Source: Planctomycetota bacterium (lineage in GTDB: Bacteria > Planctomycetota > UBA1135 > UBA2386). From it: a DNA stretch of 56,590 nucleotides. The notes below the pieces were generated by a model. The model made no database searches, was not told the DNA's origin, and saw only the letters and a program-made list of their open reading frames with translations. This document shows, piece by piece, positions 32,044 to 40,460 of the stretch. A program made the position numbers and the translations under genes. The DNA lies in NCBI GenBank assembly GCA_028281765.1, contig JANQJF010000088.1, forward strand, positions 1-56,590. Reading direction: 5' to 3'. Positions within the stretch are counted from its first letter, which is position 1. Every line of letters starts with the position of its first letter.

Positions 32044-32793
32044 CTACTTGATCGCTTCGACCGACTCCGCGTGGAGCTGGTAGATGTCGAGGCAGTAGCC
32101 GTCTTCGTAGGCCGCCTCGACCTTGAAGTCGCCGATGATCTTGATCGGGTCGAACTGGTAGTCGATGCGCGACTTGCCCTTCATGACGACCCGAACGATG
32201 CCGTTGATGTCTGGCGGCTGGCCGTAGCAGCAGGACCACAGCGACTGCACGAGGAGGAACTCCTTGATGTCCTCGACCTCGTCGATCGGCAGCATGAAGC
32301 CGGTCATCATGACCTTCTTGCCGTCGAGTTTCTTCACGGCCTTCGGCATGCCGGTCAGACCGTCCTCGTAGGGCCACGACTCGATCTCCTCGAACGTGAG
32401 GTAGCGGTCGAGATCCTTGAACTTGCCGGACTTCAGCATCTCCTTGAGACGCTTCTCGGCCTTGAGCATCGCCTGCGCACTCTTCATCGCGGCGATGTCG
32501 GACGGATCCAGGCCAGCGGGAATCTCGTCCGCGCCCTTCTCCTCGATGCCCACGACGGCCGTGTCTTTGGCAGGCTTCGCCGGGTTCGTCTTCTGCTCGT
32601 TCTTCGGCAGCTTGTCGGTCTTCGGCGCCTGGGCCTTCGGATCCGGCTTGGCCTTGCCCTTGCCGTCGGGCTTCTTGTCCTTCTTCGCCGGTTGCTGGGT
32701 CTTCGCGGGCTTGGACTCCGGCTTGGCCGGATCCTGCGCCACGAGAGCGGGCGTCAGCAACGCCAGAAGTGAGGTCAGCAGTACGTTTCGCAT
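32044..32793 (-). CDS. Exported DUF3299 protein
   Basis: 249 aa from ATG 32793. Signal peptide LLTSLLALLTPALVAQ. Residues about 20-75 are a Lys/Pro-rich, low-complexity linker. The C-terminal about 110 residues show the DUF3299 pattern: MMTGFMLPID, then LVQSLWSCCYGQPPDINGIV with its paired cysteines. DUF3299 proteins are exported and often found near lipoprotein-export or ABC-type genes, but their biochemical role is unknown to me. The orphan ABC ATPase gene lies upstream on the same strand, 241 bp away. Confidence 0.8.
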   Translation of the reverse strand: MRNVLLTSLLALLTPALVAQDPAKPESKPAKTQQPAKKDKKPDGKGKAKPDPKAQAPKTDKLPKNEQKTNPAKPAKDTAVVGIEEKGADEIPAGLDPSDIAAMKSAQAMLKAEKRLKEMLKSGKFKDLDRYLTFEEIESWPYEDGLTGMPKAVKKLDGKKVMMTGFMLPIDEVEDIKEFLLVQSLWSCCYGQPPDINGIVRVVMKGKSRIDYQFDPIKIIGDFKVEAAYEDGYCLDIYQLHAESVEAIK

Positions 32794-32990
32794 GTTGGTT
32801 TCTCGCTCAGGAGATCGGCCCTGGGCTCCGCGCGACTTCAGTCCGGAGACCCGTGATCGCGGGCCATACGACGGCGGCGCAACCAAGTGCCGTGCGACTT
32901 ACAATAAGCCCGGATCCGTTCCACGAGAAGGATGTCGGTGCCAAGACGCCTCCGCCCGGCCAAAACTCGCCAAGTCCTGCTGCCAGTGCG

Positions 32991-33017
32991 GCTTGGGCCT
33001 GGCAACCGGGCCCAAGC
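32991..33017 (-). terminator. Hairpin after the ABC ATPase gene
   Basis: Perfect 9-bp arms GCTTGGGCC (32991-32999) and GGCCCAAGC (33009-33017), loop 9 nt, 17 bp beyond the stop of the minus-strand ABC gene. No U-run, so a possible terminator or RNA-end stabiliser. Confidence 0.4.
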
Positions 33018-33034
33018 TGGCCGCCAGAAACGGC

Positions 33035-33700
33035 TCAGGACGCGACCCGCAAATCGGCCAGATCGACCGTGCGGTGCATGAGCTTCGCGCTCTGGGGGTC
33101 GTGGGTGACCATGACGACCGTCCGATCTTCCTGCTCGGCGATCTCGCACAGGACCCGCAGCGCCTCGCTGCCCGTCTCGCGATCCTGATTGCCGAGCGGC
33201 TCGTCGGCGAGGATCAGCTCCGGGCCGTTGATCAGAGCGCGGCAGAGCGCCACGCGCTGCACCTGACCGACCGAAAGCTCGTTCGGGCGGTGATGCATGC
33301 GTTCCGCCAGCCCCACCCGGTTCAGGAGGGCAATCGCGCGCTCCTGCGTGGCCGAACCTCCACCGCCAGCGAACACCGCACCCAACATCACGTTCTCGAG
33401 CGCAGTGAACGGCACGAGAAGGTTGAACGTCTGGAACACGATCCCGATGTGTCCCGCGCGAAAGCGATCGCGCGCGGCTTCGCTGAGGCGCGTCAGCTCG
33501 GTTCCCGCAACCTCGACCGACCCGCGGGTCGGCCGTACGATCCCCGCGATCATGTTCAGCAGCGTCGTCTTGCCGAGCCCGGATTTGCCGACGATCGCGA
33601 CCTGTTCGCCGCGCTCGATGTCGAGCGCGTCCACGTGACACGCGACGATGGATTCACCGGCGCGCGTGTAGCTCTTGTGGAGGTCGCGGAGTGCGATCAT
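33035..33700 (-). CDS. Orphan ABC transporter ATP-binding protein (LolD/MacB type)
   Basis: 221 aa from ATG 33700, chosen because TATCGT ends 6 nt upstream and the ABC fold starts at once (IALRDLHKSY). Walker A GKSGLGKTT at 38-46, Q-loop Gln90, signature LSVGQVQR at 142-149, Walker B LILADEP at 162-168, H-loop His200. The signature has Val instead of the second Gly of LSGGQ and Walker A has Leu/Thr substitutions, but the catalytic residues are kept. Closest in style to lipoprotein-export or MacB ATPases. No permease gene is adjacent, so its partner must be encoded elsewhere. Confidence 0.9.
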   Translation of the reverse strand: MIALRDLHKSYTRAGESIVACHVDALDIERGEQVAIVGKSGLGKTTLLNMIAGIVRPTRGSVEVAGTELTRLSEAARDRFRAGHIGIVFQTFNLLVPFTALENVMLGAVFAGGGGSATQERAIALLNRVGLAERMHHRPNELSVGQVQRVALCRALINGPELILADEPLGNQDRETGSEALRVLCEIAEQEDRTVVMVTHDPQSAKLMHRTVDLADLRVAS

Positions 33701-33706
33701 GGCCGG

Positions 33707-33712
33707 ACGATA
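33707..33712 (-). promoter_or_regulatory. -10-like TATCGT deciding the ABC gene start
   Basis: TATCGT on the minus strand ends 6 nt before ATG 33700, favouring it over the in-frame start 16 codons upstream. Confidence 0.5.
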
Positions 33713-33769
33713 CGCGGTCGGCTCTGCCCCGGGAGGACGAATCGACAAAACGCCGGTCGGGCGTGTCCG

Positions 33770-34996
33770 TCAGCTCCCGACGACGAGGTCCACCGCGTTG
33801 GTCAGCGCGATGTCCGGCCCCGCGAGGACGCCCTGGGTCTTGATCTCGAGCCCGGCCAGATTCGAATCTGCCGGGATCGGAGTGTTCCAGACCGCCGTGC
33901 CGCCGACGAAGTTCGTGAGCGGCAGCGTGAAGACGAGCGGCGACGTCGGATCGACCAGGATCGTGTAATTGCCGAACGGCAGCGTCGACGCGCCGAGATG
34001 CGCGAGCACGCCCCCCGCCGAATACGGCTGCGCACCGACCGCGATGAAGGTCGTCATCGTCTCACCGATGATCGGCGGCGCGCAGAACAACGCCGTGTTC
34101 AGGTTGCCCGTGCCCTGCCGGGGCGTGGCCGTCGCCGGCTCGACGTCCAGCGCAGAACCGCCGAGGATCGTGTGGCCGTTGTCGAAGACGCGAATGTAGT
34201 CGACGAGCAGATCCGCGGGCAGCGGAGCGGTGATGCCACCCTCGTTGAAGATGCCCGTGAACGTCCCGCCCACCGCGAGGTTGACGATGAAGAAGTGCGG
34301 CGCGTGAAACTCTTCGCCGTCGAACGAGGCCGGATTGGAGATGTCCATCGTCCAGATCCACTGACCGTCGATGTAGGTTGAGAGCGCCCACGGGGTCCAC
34401 TCGAGGCGCCAGACGTGGAACCCGTTGTCCAGGTCCTGCGGCGGAAGCGCGCTCAGTCCGTACGACGCGTGGAAGCCGTTCGACTCCCAATGCGCGGTCG
34501 AATAGACGCGGCGGTTGACCAGGTTCTGTGAGATCGCCTCGCCGGCCCCCATCTCGAGCACGTCGATCTCGCCGCAGTCGGGCCACCCCACGGTGCCGAA
34601 GCTGTTGCCCAGGGTCCAGAACGCGGGCCAGAGCCCGTCCTGCATGTTCGGAACCCGGATGCGCGCTTCGATCGTCCCGTATTGGAACGTCAGTTTGTCC
34701 TGCGTACGGATGCGGCCCGACGTCAGGTTACCGGCGAGGTTGAGCGCACGGATCCTCAGGTGACCGTTCTCCACGCGGACGTTCGCCGGGTTCTGCGTGT
34801 AGTTCTGGAGTTCGCTGTTGCCCCAGCCGCTCGCGCCGAGGTCGTACGACCAGACGTTCGCATCGGGCGCGCCGGTGTAGTTGAACTCTTCGGCCCAGAT
34901 CTGCGCGGACCCGGCGTCGGCGACGAAGAGGGAAGCCGCAAGGCCGAGAAGCACGGCATGCGGGCGAGCGGAAGTCGGTGGGAAGGACGTGGCCAT
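33770..34996 (-). CDS. Exported glycoside hydrolase family 16 with shared C-terminal module
   Basis: 408 aa from ATG 34996. An ATG 4 codons earlier lies inside the TACGAT hexamer (35007-35012) and would precede transcription. A signal peptide of about 31 residues ends GSAQ-I. The GH16 jelly roll shows WGNSELQNYT, the catalytic motif GEIDVLEM with Glu143, Asp145 and Glu148, and FFIVNLAVGG. Such enzymes cleave beta-1,3/1,4-glucans (laminarin, agar, carrageenan types); the exact substrate cannot be read. Residues about 295-408 are the C-terminal module shared with four other exported proteins here (ADSNLAGLEIKTQ). Secreted polysaccharide degradation. Confidence 0.9.
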   Translation of the reverse strand: MATSFPPTSARPHAVLLGLAASLFVADAGSAQIWAEEFNYTGAPDANVWSYDLGASGWGNSELQNYTQNPANVRVENGHLRIRALNLAGNLTSGRIRTQDKLTFQYGTIEARIRVPNMQDGLWPAFWTLGNSFGTVGWPDCGEIDVLEMGAGEAISQNLVNRRVYSTAHWESNGFHASYGLSALPPQDLDNGFHVWRLEWTPWALSTYIDGQWIWTMDISNPASFDGEEFHAPHFFIVNLAVGGTFTGIFNEGGITAPLPADLLVDYIRVFDNGHTILGGSALDVEPATATPRQGTGNLNTALFCAPPIIGETMTTFIAVGAQPYSAGGVLAHLGASTLPFGNYTILVDPTSPLVFTLPLTNFVGGTAVWNTPIPADSNLAGLEIKTQGVLAGPDIALTNAVDLVVGS

Positions 34997-35006
34997 GGGG
35001 ATCGAC

Positions 35007-35012
35007 ATCGTA
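35007..35012 (-). promoter_or_regulatory. -10-like TACGAT before the GH16 gene
   Basis: TACGAT on the minus strand ends 10 nt before ATG 34996 and overlaps the alternative ATG at 35008, which argues against the latter. Confidence 0.4.
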
Positions 35013-35094
35013 CGGGAAGTGAGCCACGTCGTCGCGCCGGGCCATCAGGAACCCCGTAAGACTCTGGCAATCCGCCCCCGTCCGAGACGGCCGC

Positions 35095-36219
35095 TCACCG
35101 ATCGCGGCGGCGTTGCGCGAGCGCGGACGCGACGCGCTCTGCGACGATCCTGTGCCCGACCGCGGTGCAGTCGATTCCGCGCAGTGCGTCCGCATGCAGC
35201 GCATCCCGACAGTCGATCACTTCGACCCCGTGGCGCGACGCGAGATCTCGAAGCACGTCCTCGAACTCGCCATGCGGAACGGGCAGCTCGACGAACATCG
35301 GCTCCGCGCCGTAGATTCGACACGCCCGCACGATGCGATCGAGATCGCGCGCGACGCGCTTGAGGTCGTTCGGGACCGATGCATCCGAGACGATCGGCGG
35401 GTCCTCGAGTCGGGCGGCGAGCGCGCGCCAAGCCGGATTATCGAGCCGCTTCGACCGAAGGCTCTCGACGAGGATCTCGGTCTGCAGGACGTCGCCGGCC
35501 CGGAGCGTTCGCTGGGCACGGGACACCAACGACTTCTCGGAGACCCCGCGCTGCAGAACGAAGTCCGCACCGCCGAGGCCGCGAACCTTCAGCGTGTCCT
35601 CGAAGATCGAGTAGTCCCCTTGTTGCTGCGAGCCGTCGACCTGGGTGACGAACAGGCGACCGTCCTTCGCGGTCCAAAACGAGATCAACCCGTTCATCAT
35701 CAGCACACCGTCCTCGCGGAACGTCATGTGCACGGGCCCCACGGTCCAATCGCCGAGCAGGTCGTCCGCGGTCGCCGCAGCGTCACCCGAGAACCACTCG
35801 AGCCAACCGAGCCGCAGAGCGTACCCGTCAAGCCTTCGTCGAGTCCGTTCGCTCGACTCGACAGGATCGTCGAACGCTTCGTCCCCTCCCACTTGGAACA
35901 CCACGACCTCGGGACGAGATTCGGCGAGCATCGCCGGGAGCTCGTCGAGGACTCGGTTGAGCCCGAGCCGGGCCCGCAGGAATCTCGGTCGACTCGCGAT
36001 CGGCGCATCCTTCGCGAAGACGACCGGCCACGCTTCGCCGGAGTCGACCGCGTATCCGTGCGCAGCGCGTCCACCGATCACCAGGACGGTGCCTTCGCGA
36101 ACCGGTCCCACCCGACTCGGCGCGACGGGGTCTGAGACTTCGATCGCGAGGTCCCGAGCTTGGAACAGCAGCTCGGGCAGGAGCAGCACCGCGAGAACCG
36201 CCGCGGACCACCGACGCAT
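35095..36219 (-). CDS. Exported SGNH-like protein lacking the nucleophile, with lipocalin-like insert
   Basis: 374 aa from ATG 36219, 10 bp after the preceding stop; an ATG at 36249 would overlap it. N-terminal signal anchor (WSAAVLAVLLLPELLF). SGNH-like blocks: VLVIGGRAAHGY where GDS-type block I should be, VVFQVGGDE as block III, and DCTAVGHRI as a block V-like D-x-x-x-x-H. The Ser nucleophile is missing. Residues about 148-215 resemble a lipocalin-like beta-barrel (LLGDWTV, MTFREDGVLMM, GDYSIFEDTLKV) inserted in the domain. Third gene of the AlgI/AlgX-like cassette; probably a non-catalytic partner or polymer-binding protein (inference). Confidence 0.65.
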   Translation of the reverse strand: MRRWSAAVLAVLLLPELLFQARDLAIEVSDPVAPSRVGPVREGTVLVIGGRAAHGYAVDSGEAWPVVFAKDAPIASRPRFLRARLGLNRVLDELPAMLAESRPEVVVFQVGGDEAFDDPVESSERTRRRLDGYALRLGWLEWFSGDAAATADDLLGDWTVGPVHMTFREDGVLMMNGLISFWTAKDGRLFVTQVDGSQQQGDYSIFEDTLKVRGLGGADFVLQRGVSEKSLVSRAQRTLRAGDVLQTEILVESLRSKRLDNPAWRALAARLEDPPIVSDASVPNDLKRVARDLDRIVRACRIYGAEPMFVELPVPHGEFEDVLRDLASRHGVEVIDCRDALHADALRGIDCTAVGHRIVAERVASALAQRRRDR

Positions 36220-36229
36220 ACTTCCGGAT

Positions 36230-37378
36230 TCAGCGACCGAGGATGTCATCGCGATTCGACGCCTCCCACCAGCTTCGAGCGTACAGGCACCGCTCGATGA
36301 ACACCCAGACGATCGTGAGCTCGCGCGGATCGTTCGGGTCAAGGCGAGCGAGGGTGTCGAGGAGACCCGCCACGGGCCCGTCGCCGGCGCGCACTCCGCG
36401 CGCGTCCACACCTCGAGAGAGCAAGATCGGGAGCGCGGCCTCGACCCCGGCTTCCGCGAAGCTGTCGCCGCAGACGAAGACCGCGTCGGTCCGACGTGAG
36501 TCTTCGTATCCCTCACTGCGGTCAACGAGCACGGGATGCATCTTCTCGACAGGGTCGGAGATCCAGCTCGTGATCGCCGACGGCTCGTCGATTCCCACCA
36601 CCGAGAGCTGATGAGAGCCGACCCACTCGCGGGACAGCAGCGTGCTCGTGATTTCGAGCAGTGGCCCGAGATCGCGCTCGAGACCCCGAAGTTCGCGCAC
36701 GATCGCGAGCGCTGCGCGCGACGCGCCGCAGAACGACCAGTGCGAGTCGCGTCGGAAGTACAGCAGTTCGCCGGACCCGGAGCGGCGGTATCGACGGAAC
36801 TCATTCTCCAGGTCGAGCACGACGATCCCCGCCTCGCGCAGATCCTCGACCGCCTGTCGATACAACCCTCGACGCGCCTCGGGCACCTCGCCGCCCTCGA
36901 ACGCGAACTCCGGATAGACGCGCGACTTGTCGGGAGCGATAGCGGCGATGATCCGCAGCCCGTCGCGTTCCATCCGCTGTCGGACCAGCGCGAGGAACTC
37001 GCGCCGAGCAGGCTGCGCGTTCTCGGCCCGAGCAGTCGGGTCGTCCAGCGTCTCCCGCAGGAAGTTCCACGCGCCCGGCCGCATGCTGACGAGCGAACTC
37101 TCGAACGTGCGTGTGATCAGTTCGAACTCGTGGAATCGCGTCCGCAAGAACGAAGTGATCGGGGACGTGTGCTCGAGGTGTCGTTCCAGCTCGCGCGTGT
37201 ACGCGCCGTTCAGCACCCGATTCGTTCGCCATTCGGGCCACGGGTGCAGCTCGCTCTCCGCGGTCTCCGCAAACGCCCACATCAGCGGCCCCAGCGCGAG
37301 CGCACCGTAGAACGCGATCACGAACAGAATCCGTGTCGCTAGCCGGTTCGGGGTCGGGGTGTGTGGAGACTCGAGCAT
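36230..37378 (-). CDS. AlgX/AlgJ-like SGNH O-acetyltransferase
   Basis: 382 aa with an N-terminal helix (residues about 16-38) placing the catalytic domain in the periplasm. The AlgX/AlgJ-type active site is present: Asp211 and His213 in RRDSHWSFCG and Ser306 in FVCGDSFAEA. In this family acetyl groups passed across the membrane by an MBOAT protein are moved to a surface polysaccharide. Its ATG shares one base with the stop of the MBOAT gene (TGATG). No alginate polymerase or epimerase gene is nearby, so the polymer is not necessarily alginate. Confidence 0.85.
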   Translation of the reverse strand: MLESPHTPTPNRLATRILFVIAFYGALALGPLMWAFAETAESELHPWPEWRTNRVLNGAYTRELERHLEHTSPITSFLRTRFHEFELITRTFESSLVSMRPGAWNFLRETLDDPTARAENAQPARREFLALVRQRMERDGLRIIAAIAPDKSRVYPEFAFEGGEVPEARRGLYRQAVEDLREAGIVVLDLENEFRRYRRSGSGELLYFRRDSHWSFCGASRAALAIVRELRGLERDLGPLLEITSTLLSREWVGSHQLSVVGIDEPSAITSWISDPVEKMHPVLVDRSEGYEDSRRTDAVFVCGDSFAEAGVEAALPILLSRGVDARGVRAGDGPVAGLLDTLARLDPNDPRELTIVWVFIERCLYARSWWEASNRDDILGR

Positions 37379-38760
37379 CAGAACTGGAAGTAGATGAACG
37401 GCGTATGGCTACGCGCGGCGAGCTGGCCGAGCGCCAGCGCGAAGAGAACCGAGAACCCGAGCACTTCGACCGCCCGGAACCGCCTCGCGAGCACCCAGGA
37501 GTGCACGCCGAACCACGCGATCAGCAGGCCGCCAACGACGCCGCACCACGCGGCTGGCGCGTGGGACTCGGTCGCGGGCAACGCCCCGACCCCGTTCGAA
37601 CCGAACATGCCACCGTAGATCGCGGTGAGGCCGTCGACGCCCTGGGCGTTGAAGATCGCCCACCCGCCGAGCACGACGACGAACGTACACGCGACCCGCA
37701 CCGGCGCGGGCGCACGCCCCCACAGCGCACTCTTGCCGAAGAACCGCTCGAGCACGAGGAACGCGCCCTGATACGCCCCCCACAGCACGAACGTCCAGGC
37801 CGCGCCGTGCCAGAGGCCGCCGAGCATCATCGTCGCCGCGAGGTTCACGTAGGTGCGCGCCACGCCGCGCCGATTGCCACCGAGCGAGACGTAGAGGTAG
37901 TCCCGCAGCCAGCTCGACAGGCTGATGTGCCAGCGGCGCCAGAATTCCGTGATCGACTGCGAGCGGTACGGCGCGTCGAAGTTGATCGGCAGCTGGAAGC
38001 CGAGCATCAGCCCGAGTCCGACGGCCATGTCGGAGTAGCCCGAGAAGTCGAACAGGATCTGCACGGCGTAGGCCGCGACTCCGACCCACGCATCGACGAA
38101 GCCCGGTGCCACCGCGGCGAATACGGGCTCCGCAATGCGCGCCGCGTTGTCGGCGAGCAGCACCTTCTTGACGAAGCCGATCACGAACAGGTAGCCGCCG
38201 GCCGACAGCGCCGCGAGATCGCAGCGTCGCACGAGCAGCTGCGTCGCGATCTCCTTGTAGCGAACGATGGGTCCCGCGACGAGCTGCGGGAACATCGACA
38301 CGAAGCACGCGAGGTCGAGAAGGGAGCGAACGGCCTTGACCTCACCTCGCCACACGTCGATCGAGTAGCTCATCGACTGGAACGTGTAGAACGAGATGCC
38401 GACCGGCAGCACGATGTCCGTCCACGCCAGGTCGGTGCCGCCGACGACTTCGATCGTGTCCACGACCAGGTTCGCGTACTTGAACCATGCGAGCAGACCG
38501 AGGTTGGTCACGAGTGAGACGATCAGCCACGGCGTTCTTCGCCGGCGCTCCTTGTGCGCCTCCATCCGCAGCGAACACTGCCAGTCGACGAACGTGCTGA
38601 ACAACATCAGCAGCACGAAGTCCGGACGCCACCACGCGTAGAACAGATAGCTCCCTGCGGTCAGCAGCGCGTTGCGCATCCGCGTCGACGGAGCGGCCCA
38701 GTACGCCGCCAAGAACAGCGGCAGGAAACCGAACACGAAGACGAGGGAGGCGAAGATCAT
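37378..38760 (-). CDS. MBOAT-family O-acyltransferase (AlgI-like)
   Basis: 460 aa, about 11 helices. It carries the AlgI signature RRWHISLSSWLRDYLY near residue 260 and the catalytic His in GGLWHGAAWTF near 310, with LPVGISFYTFQSMSY near 122. AlgI-type proteins move acetyl from a cytosolic donor to the periplasmic transferase. It is the first gene of a three-gene overlapping operon with the AlgX-like and pseudo-SGNH genes. TAGATT lies 17 nt before ATG 38760. Confidence 0.93.
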   Translation of the reverse strand: MIFASLVFVFGFLPLFLAAYWAAPSTRMRNALLTAGSYLFYAWWRPDFVLLMLFSTFVDWQCSLRMEAHKERRRRTPWLIVSLVTNLGLLAWFKYANLVVDTIEVVGGTDLAWTDIVLPVGISFYTFQSMSYSIDVWRGEVKAVRSLLDLACFVSMFPQLVAGPIVRYKEIATQLLVRRCDLAALSAGGYLFVIGFVKKVLLADNAARIAEPVFAAVAPGFVDAWVGVAAYAVQILFDFSGYSDMAVGLGLMLGFQLPINFDAPYRSQSITEFWRRWHISLSSWLRDYLYVSLGGNRRGVARTYVNLAATMMLGGLWHGAAWTFVLWGAYQGAFLVLERFFGKSALWGRAPAPVRVACTFVVVLGGWAIFNAQGVDGLTAIYGGMFGSNGVGALPATESHAPAAWCGVVGGLLIAWFGVHSWVLARRFRAVEVLGFSVLFALALGQLAARSHTPFIYFQF

Positions 38761-38844
38761 CGAGCGGAACGGGAGCGCAATCTACTCAACCGAATCGCCC
38801 GGGACACTAGGCCGCGACTCCGATCGAGTCCGGCAGATTCCCGC

Positions 38845-38850
38845 TACACT
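38845..38850 (+). promoter_or_regulatory. -10-like TACACT, leaderless start of the 38858 gene
   Basis: TACACT ends 7 nt before ATG 38858. Confidence 0.5.
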
Positions 38851-38857
38851 GCCGTCC

Positions 38858-40441
38858 ATGCACCCTATCCGCACCGTGCTCGCCTCGCTCGCGTTGGCCT
38901 CGTGCCTCGTGGCCCAGGACTGGACCAACGCCGGCGGCAACTCCCGTCGCAACGGCCAGACCGAGGCGTACGGCCCGCTCACCGCGGAAGTCGCGTGGTC
39001 GGGCTCGAGCAGCTCGGTGATCGCGTGGCAGCCGGTCATCGCCGGGGACCGCGTGTTCGTCGTGCGCCAGCTCGGTTTCCCTCCGGCAGGTGAACCCGAC
39101 GGCTCGCCGGTCGTGTGCCACGACCTCCAGTCCGGCGTCGTTCTCTGGAGCGTCGACATCCCGTTCCAGGACGGCGAATGGACCACCTGGGTCGCGGGCA
39201 CGAGCGACGGCAAGGTGTACGCCTGCCGCTCCGGCAACGGCGCGACGTCGAGCGCCAAGATCTACGCACTCGATCAAGCAACCGGAGCCGTCGTCTGGAT
39301 GTCGCAGGATCTCGTCGACGCGAGCCCCTACGACGGCGTCGTGTTCGCGCCGAATGGCGACCTGATCGTCGGCTCGTTCACGGACCTGTGGCGCATCCGC
39401 GCTACGGACGGAACGACGGCCTGGAACACCGCGCGCTCGTGTTCCGTGACGAGCAGCTGCGGGGTATGCCTGCACGACGGCGCAATCTACGCCGCGAACA
39501 CGGCGCCGGGCGGACACGTCATCGAGAAGTACGACCTCGCGACCGGCGTCTTCGAGTACCAGGGCCCCCTGATGCCGGGCTTCCTCGTGCAGAACACGCC
39601 GATGGCTGGTCCGGACGGGACGATCTACTTCAACCGGGTGCAGAACAACCCGGTGACCGACTACTTCTACGCGTTCGAAGACACCGGCTCGGCGCTCGTC
39701 CTGAAGTGGAGCATCCCGTCGCAGTGGGGTACGAGCTGCGAGTTCGCGGTCGGGTTCAACGGCAACGTCTACATGCTCCAGCCGGGCGGATTCCTGTCGG
39801 CGCTCGACTCGGAAACGGGCGCGCCGGTCGCGACGTACCTCACCCCGCTGTCCGACACCGATGTGCGCATGGCGGTCGACGCCGACGACCGGCTCTACGT
39901 CTCGAACGGTGGCTTCGCGAACGGTGAGGTCTACTCGTTCGACCCGGACCTCACGCTGCGCTGGTCCGTCCCCGTCACCAACGTGAACATCGGCGCGCCG
40001 GCGATCGGCAACGACGGCACGCTGGTCGTCGCCGGGGTCGGCTCGAACCTGACCGCCTACCGGACGCCGAGTCCGTTCACGACGCTCGCGGGCGGCGTGC
40101 CCGGCATCAATGGCCAGAGCATCATCACTGGCGACGGCACGCTCACGGGCGACAACGAGATCCACATCGGGATCGAAAACGCCCGCCCCGACTCGATCGG
40201 CGTCCTCCTGATCGGCTTCACCCAGCTGAACTTCCCGTTGTTCGGAGGGACGATCGTGCCGTCACCCGACCTGGTCGCGAGCGGCATCCCACTCGATACG
40301 GATGGGCGCGCCGAGCTCCCGCTGCTCTGGCCGGAGCCGTTCGGACCGGGGGTCAACGTGTGGTTCCAGTGGTGGTACGCCGATCTCGCCGCCGTGGAAG
40401 GCCTGGGCGCGAGCCACGGACTGTTCGGCCTCGCGCCGTGA
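38858..40441 (+). CDS. Exported PQQ-like beta-propeller protein with shared C-terminal module
   Basis: 527 aa from ATG 38858, set by TACACT 7 nt upstream; the 62 codons upstream are shadow. Signal peptide ASLALASCLVAQ. Blades read as PQQ-binding-like repeats: SPVVCHDLQSGVVLWSVD, AKIYALDQATGAVVWMS, GFLSALDSETGAPVATYL and VYSFDPDLTLRWSVPV. No dehydrogenase active site is evident, so it is probably a binding or structural propeller. The last about 120 residues fit the module shared by exported proteins here, in a more diverged form (GVNVWFQWWYAD, GASHGLFGLAP). Confidence 0.8.
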   Translation: MHPIRTVLASLALASCLVAQDWTNAGGNSRRNGQTEAYGPLTAEVAWSGSSSSVIAWQPVIAGDRVFVVRQLGFPPAGEPDGSPVVCHDLQSGVVLWSVDIPFQDGEWTTWVAGTSDGKVYACRSGNGATSSAKIYALDQATGAVVWMSQDLVDASPYDGVVFAPNGDLIVGSFTDLWRIRATDGTTAWNTARSCSVTSSCGVCLHDGAIYAANTAPGGHVIEKYDLATGVFEYQGPLMPGFLVQNTPMAGPDGTIYFNRVQNNPVTDYFYAFEDTGSALVLKWSIPSQWGTSCEFAVGFNGNVYMLQPGGFLSALDSETGAPVATYLTPLSDTDVRMAVDADDRLYVSNGGFANGEVYSFDPDLTLRWSVPVTNVNIGAPAIGNDGTLVVAGVGSNLTAYRTPSPFTTLAGGVPGINGQSIITGDGTLTGDNEIHIGIENARPDSIGVLLIGFTQLNFPLFGGTIVPSPDLVASGIPLDTDGRAELPLLWPEPFGPGVNVWFQWWYADLAAVEGLGASHGLFGLAP

Positions 40442-40460
40442 AGCCCGGCTCTCGGGAGCG

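Noticed and set aside
32417..34381. 654-codon plus-strand open frame
   Set aside because: Runs antisense across the DUF3299, ABC and GH16 genes and shows no domain.
35095..38760. Alginate biosynthesis locus
   Set aside because: Only acetylation components are present; no polymerase, epimerase, lyase or export gene, so alginate itself is not supported.
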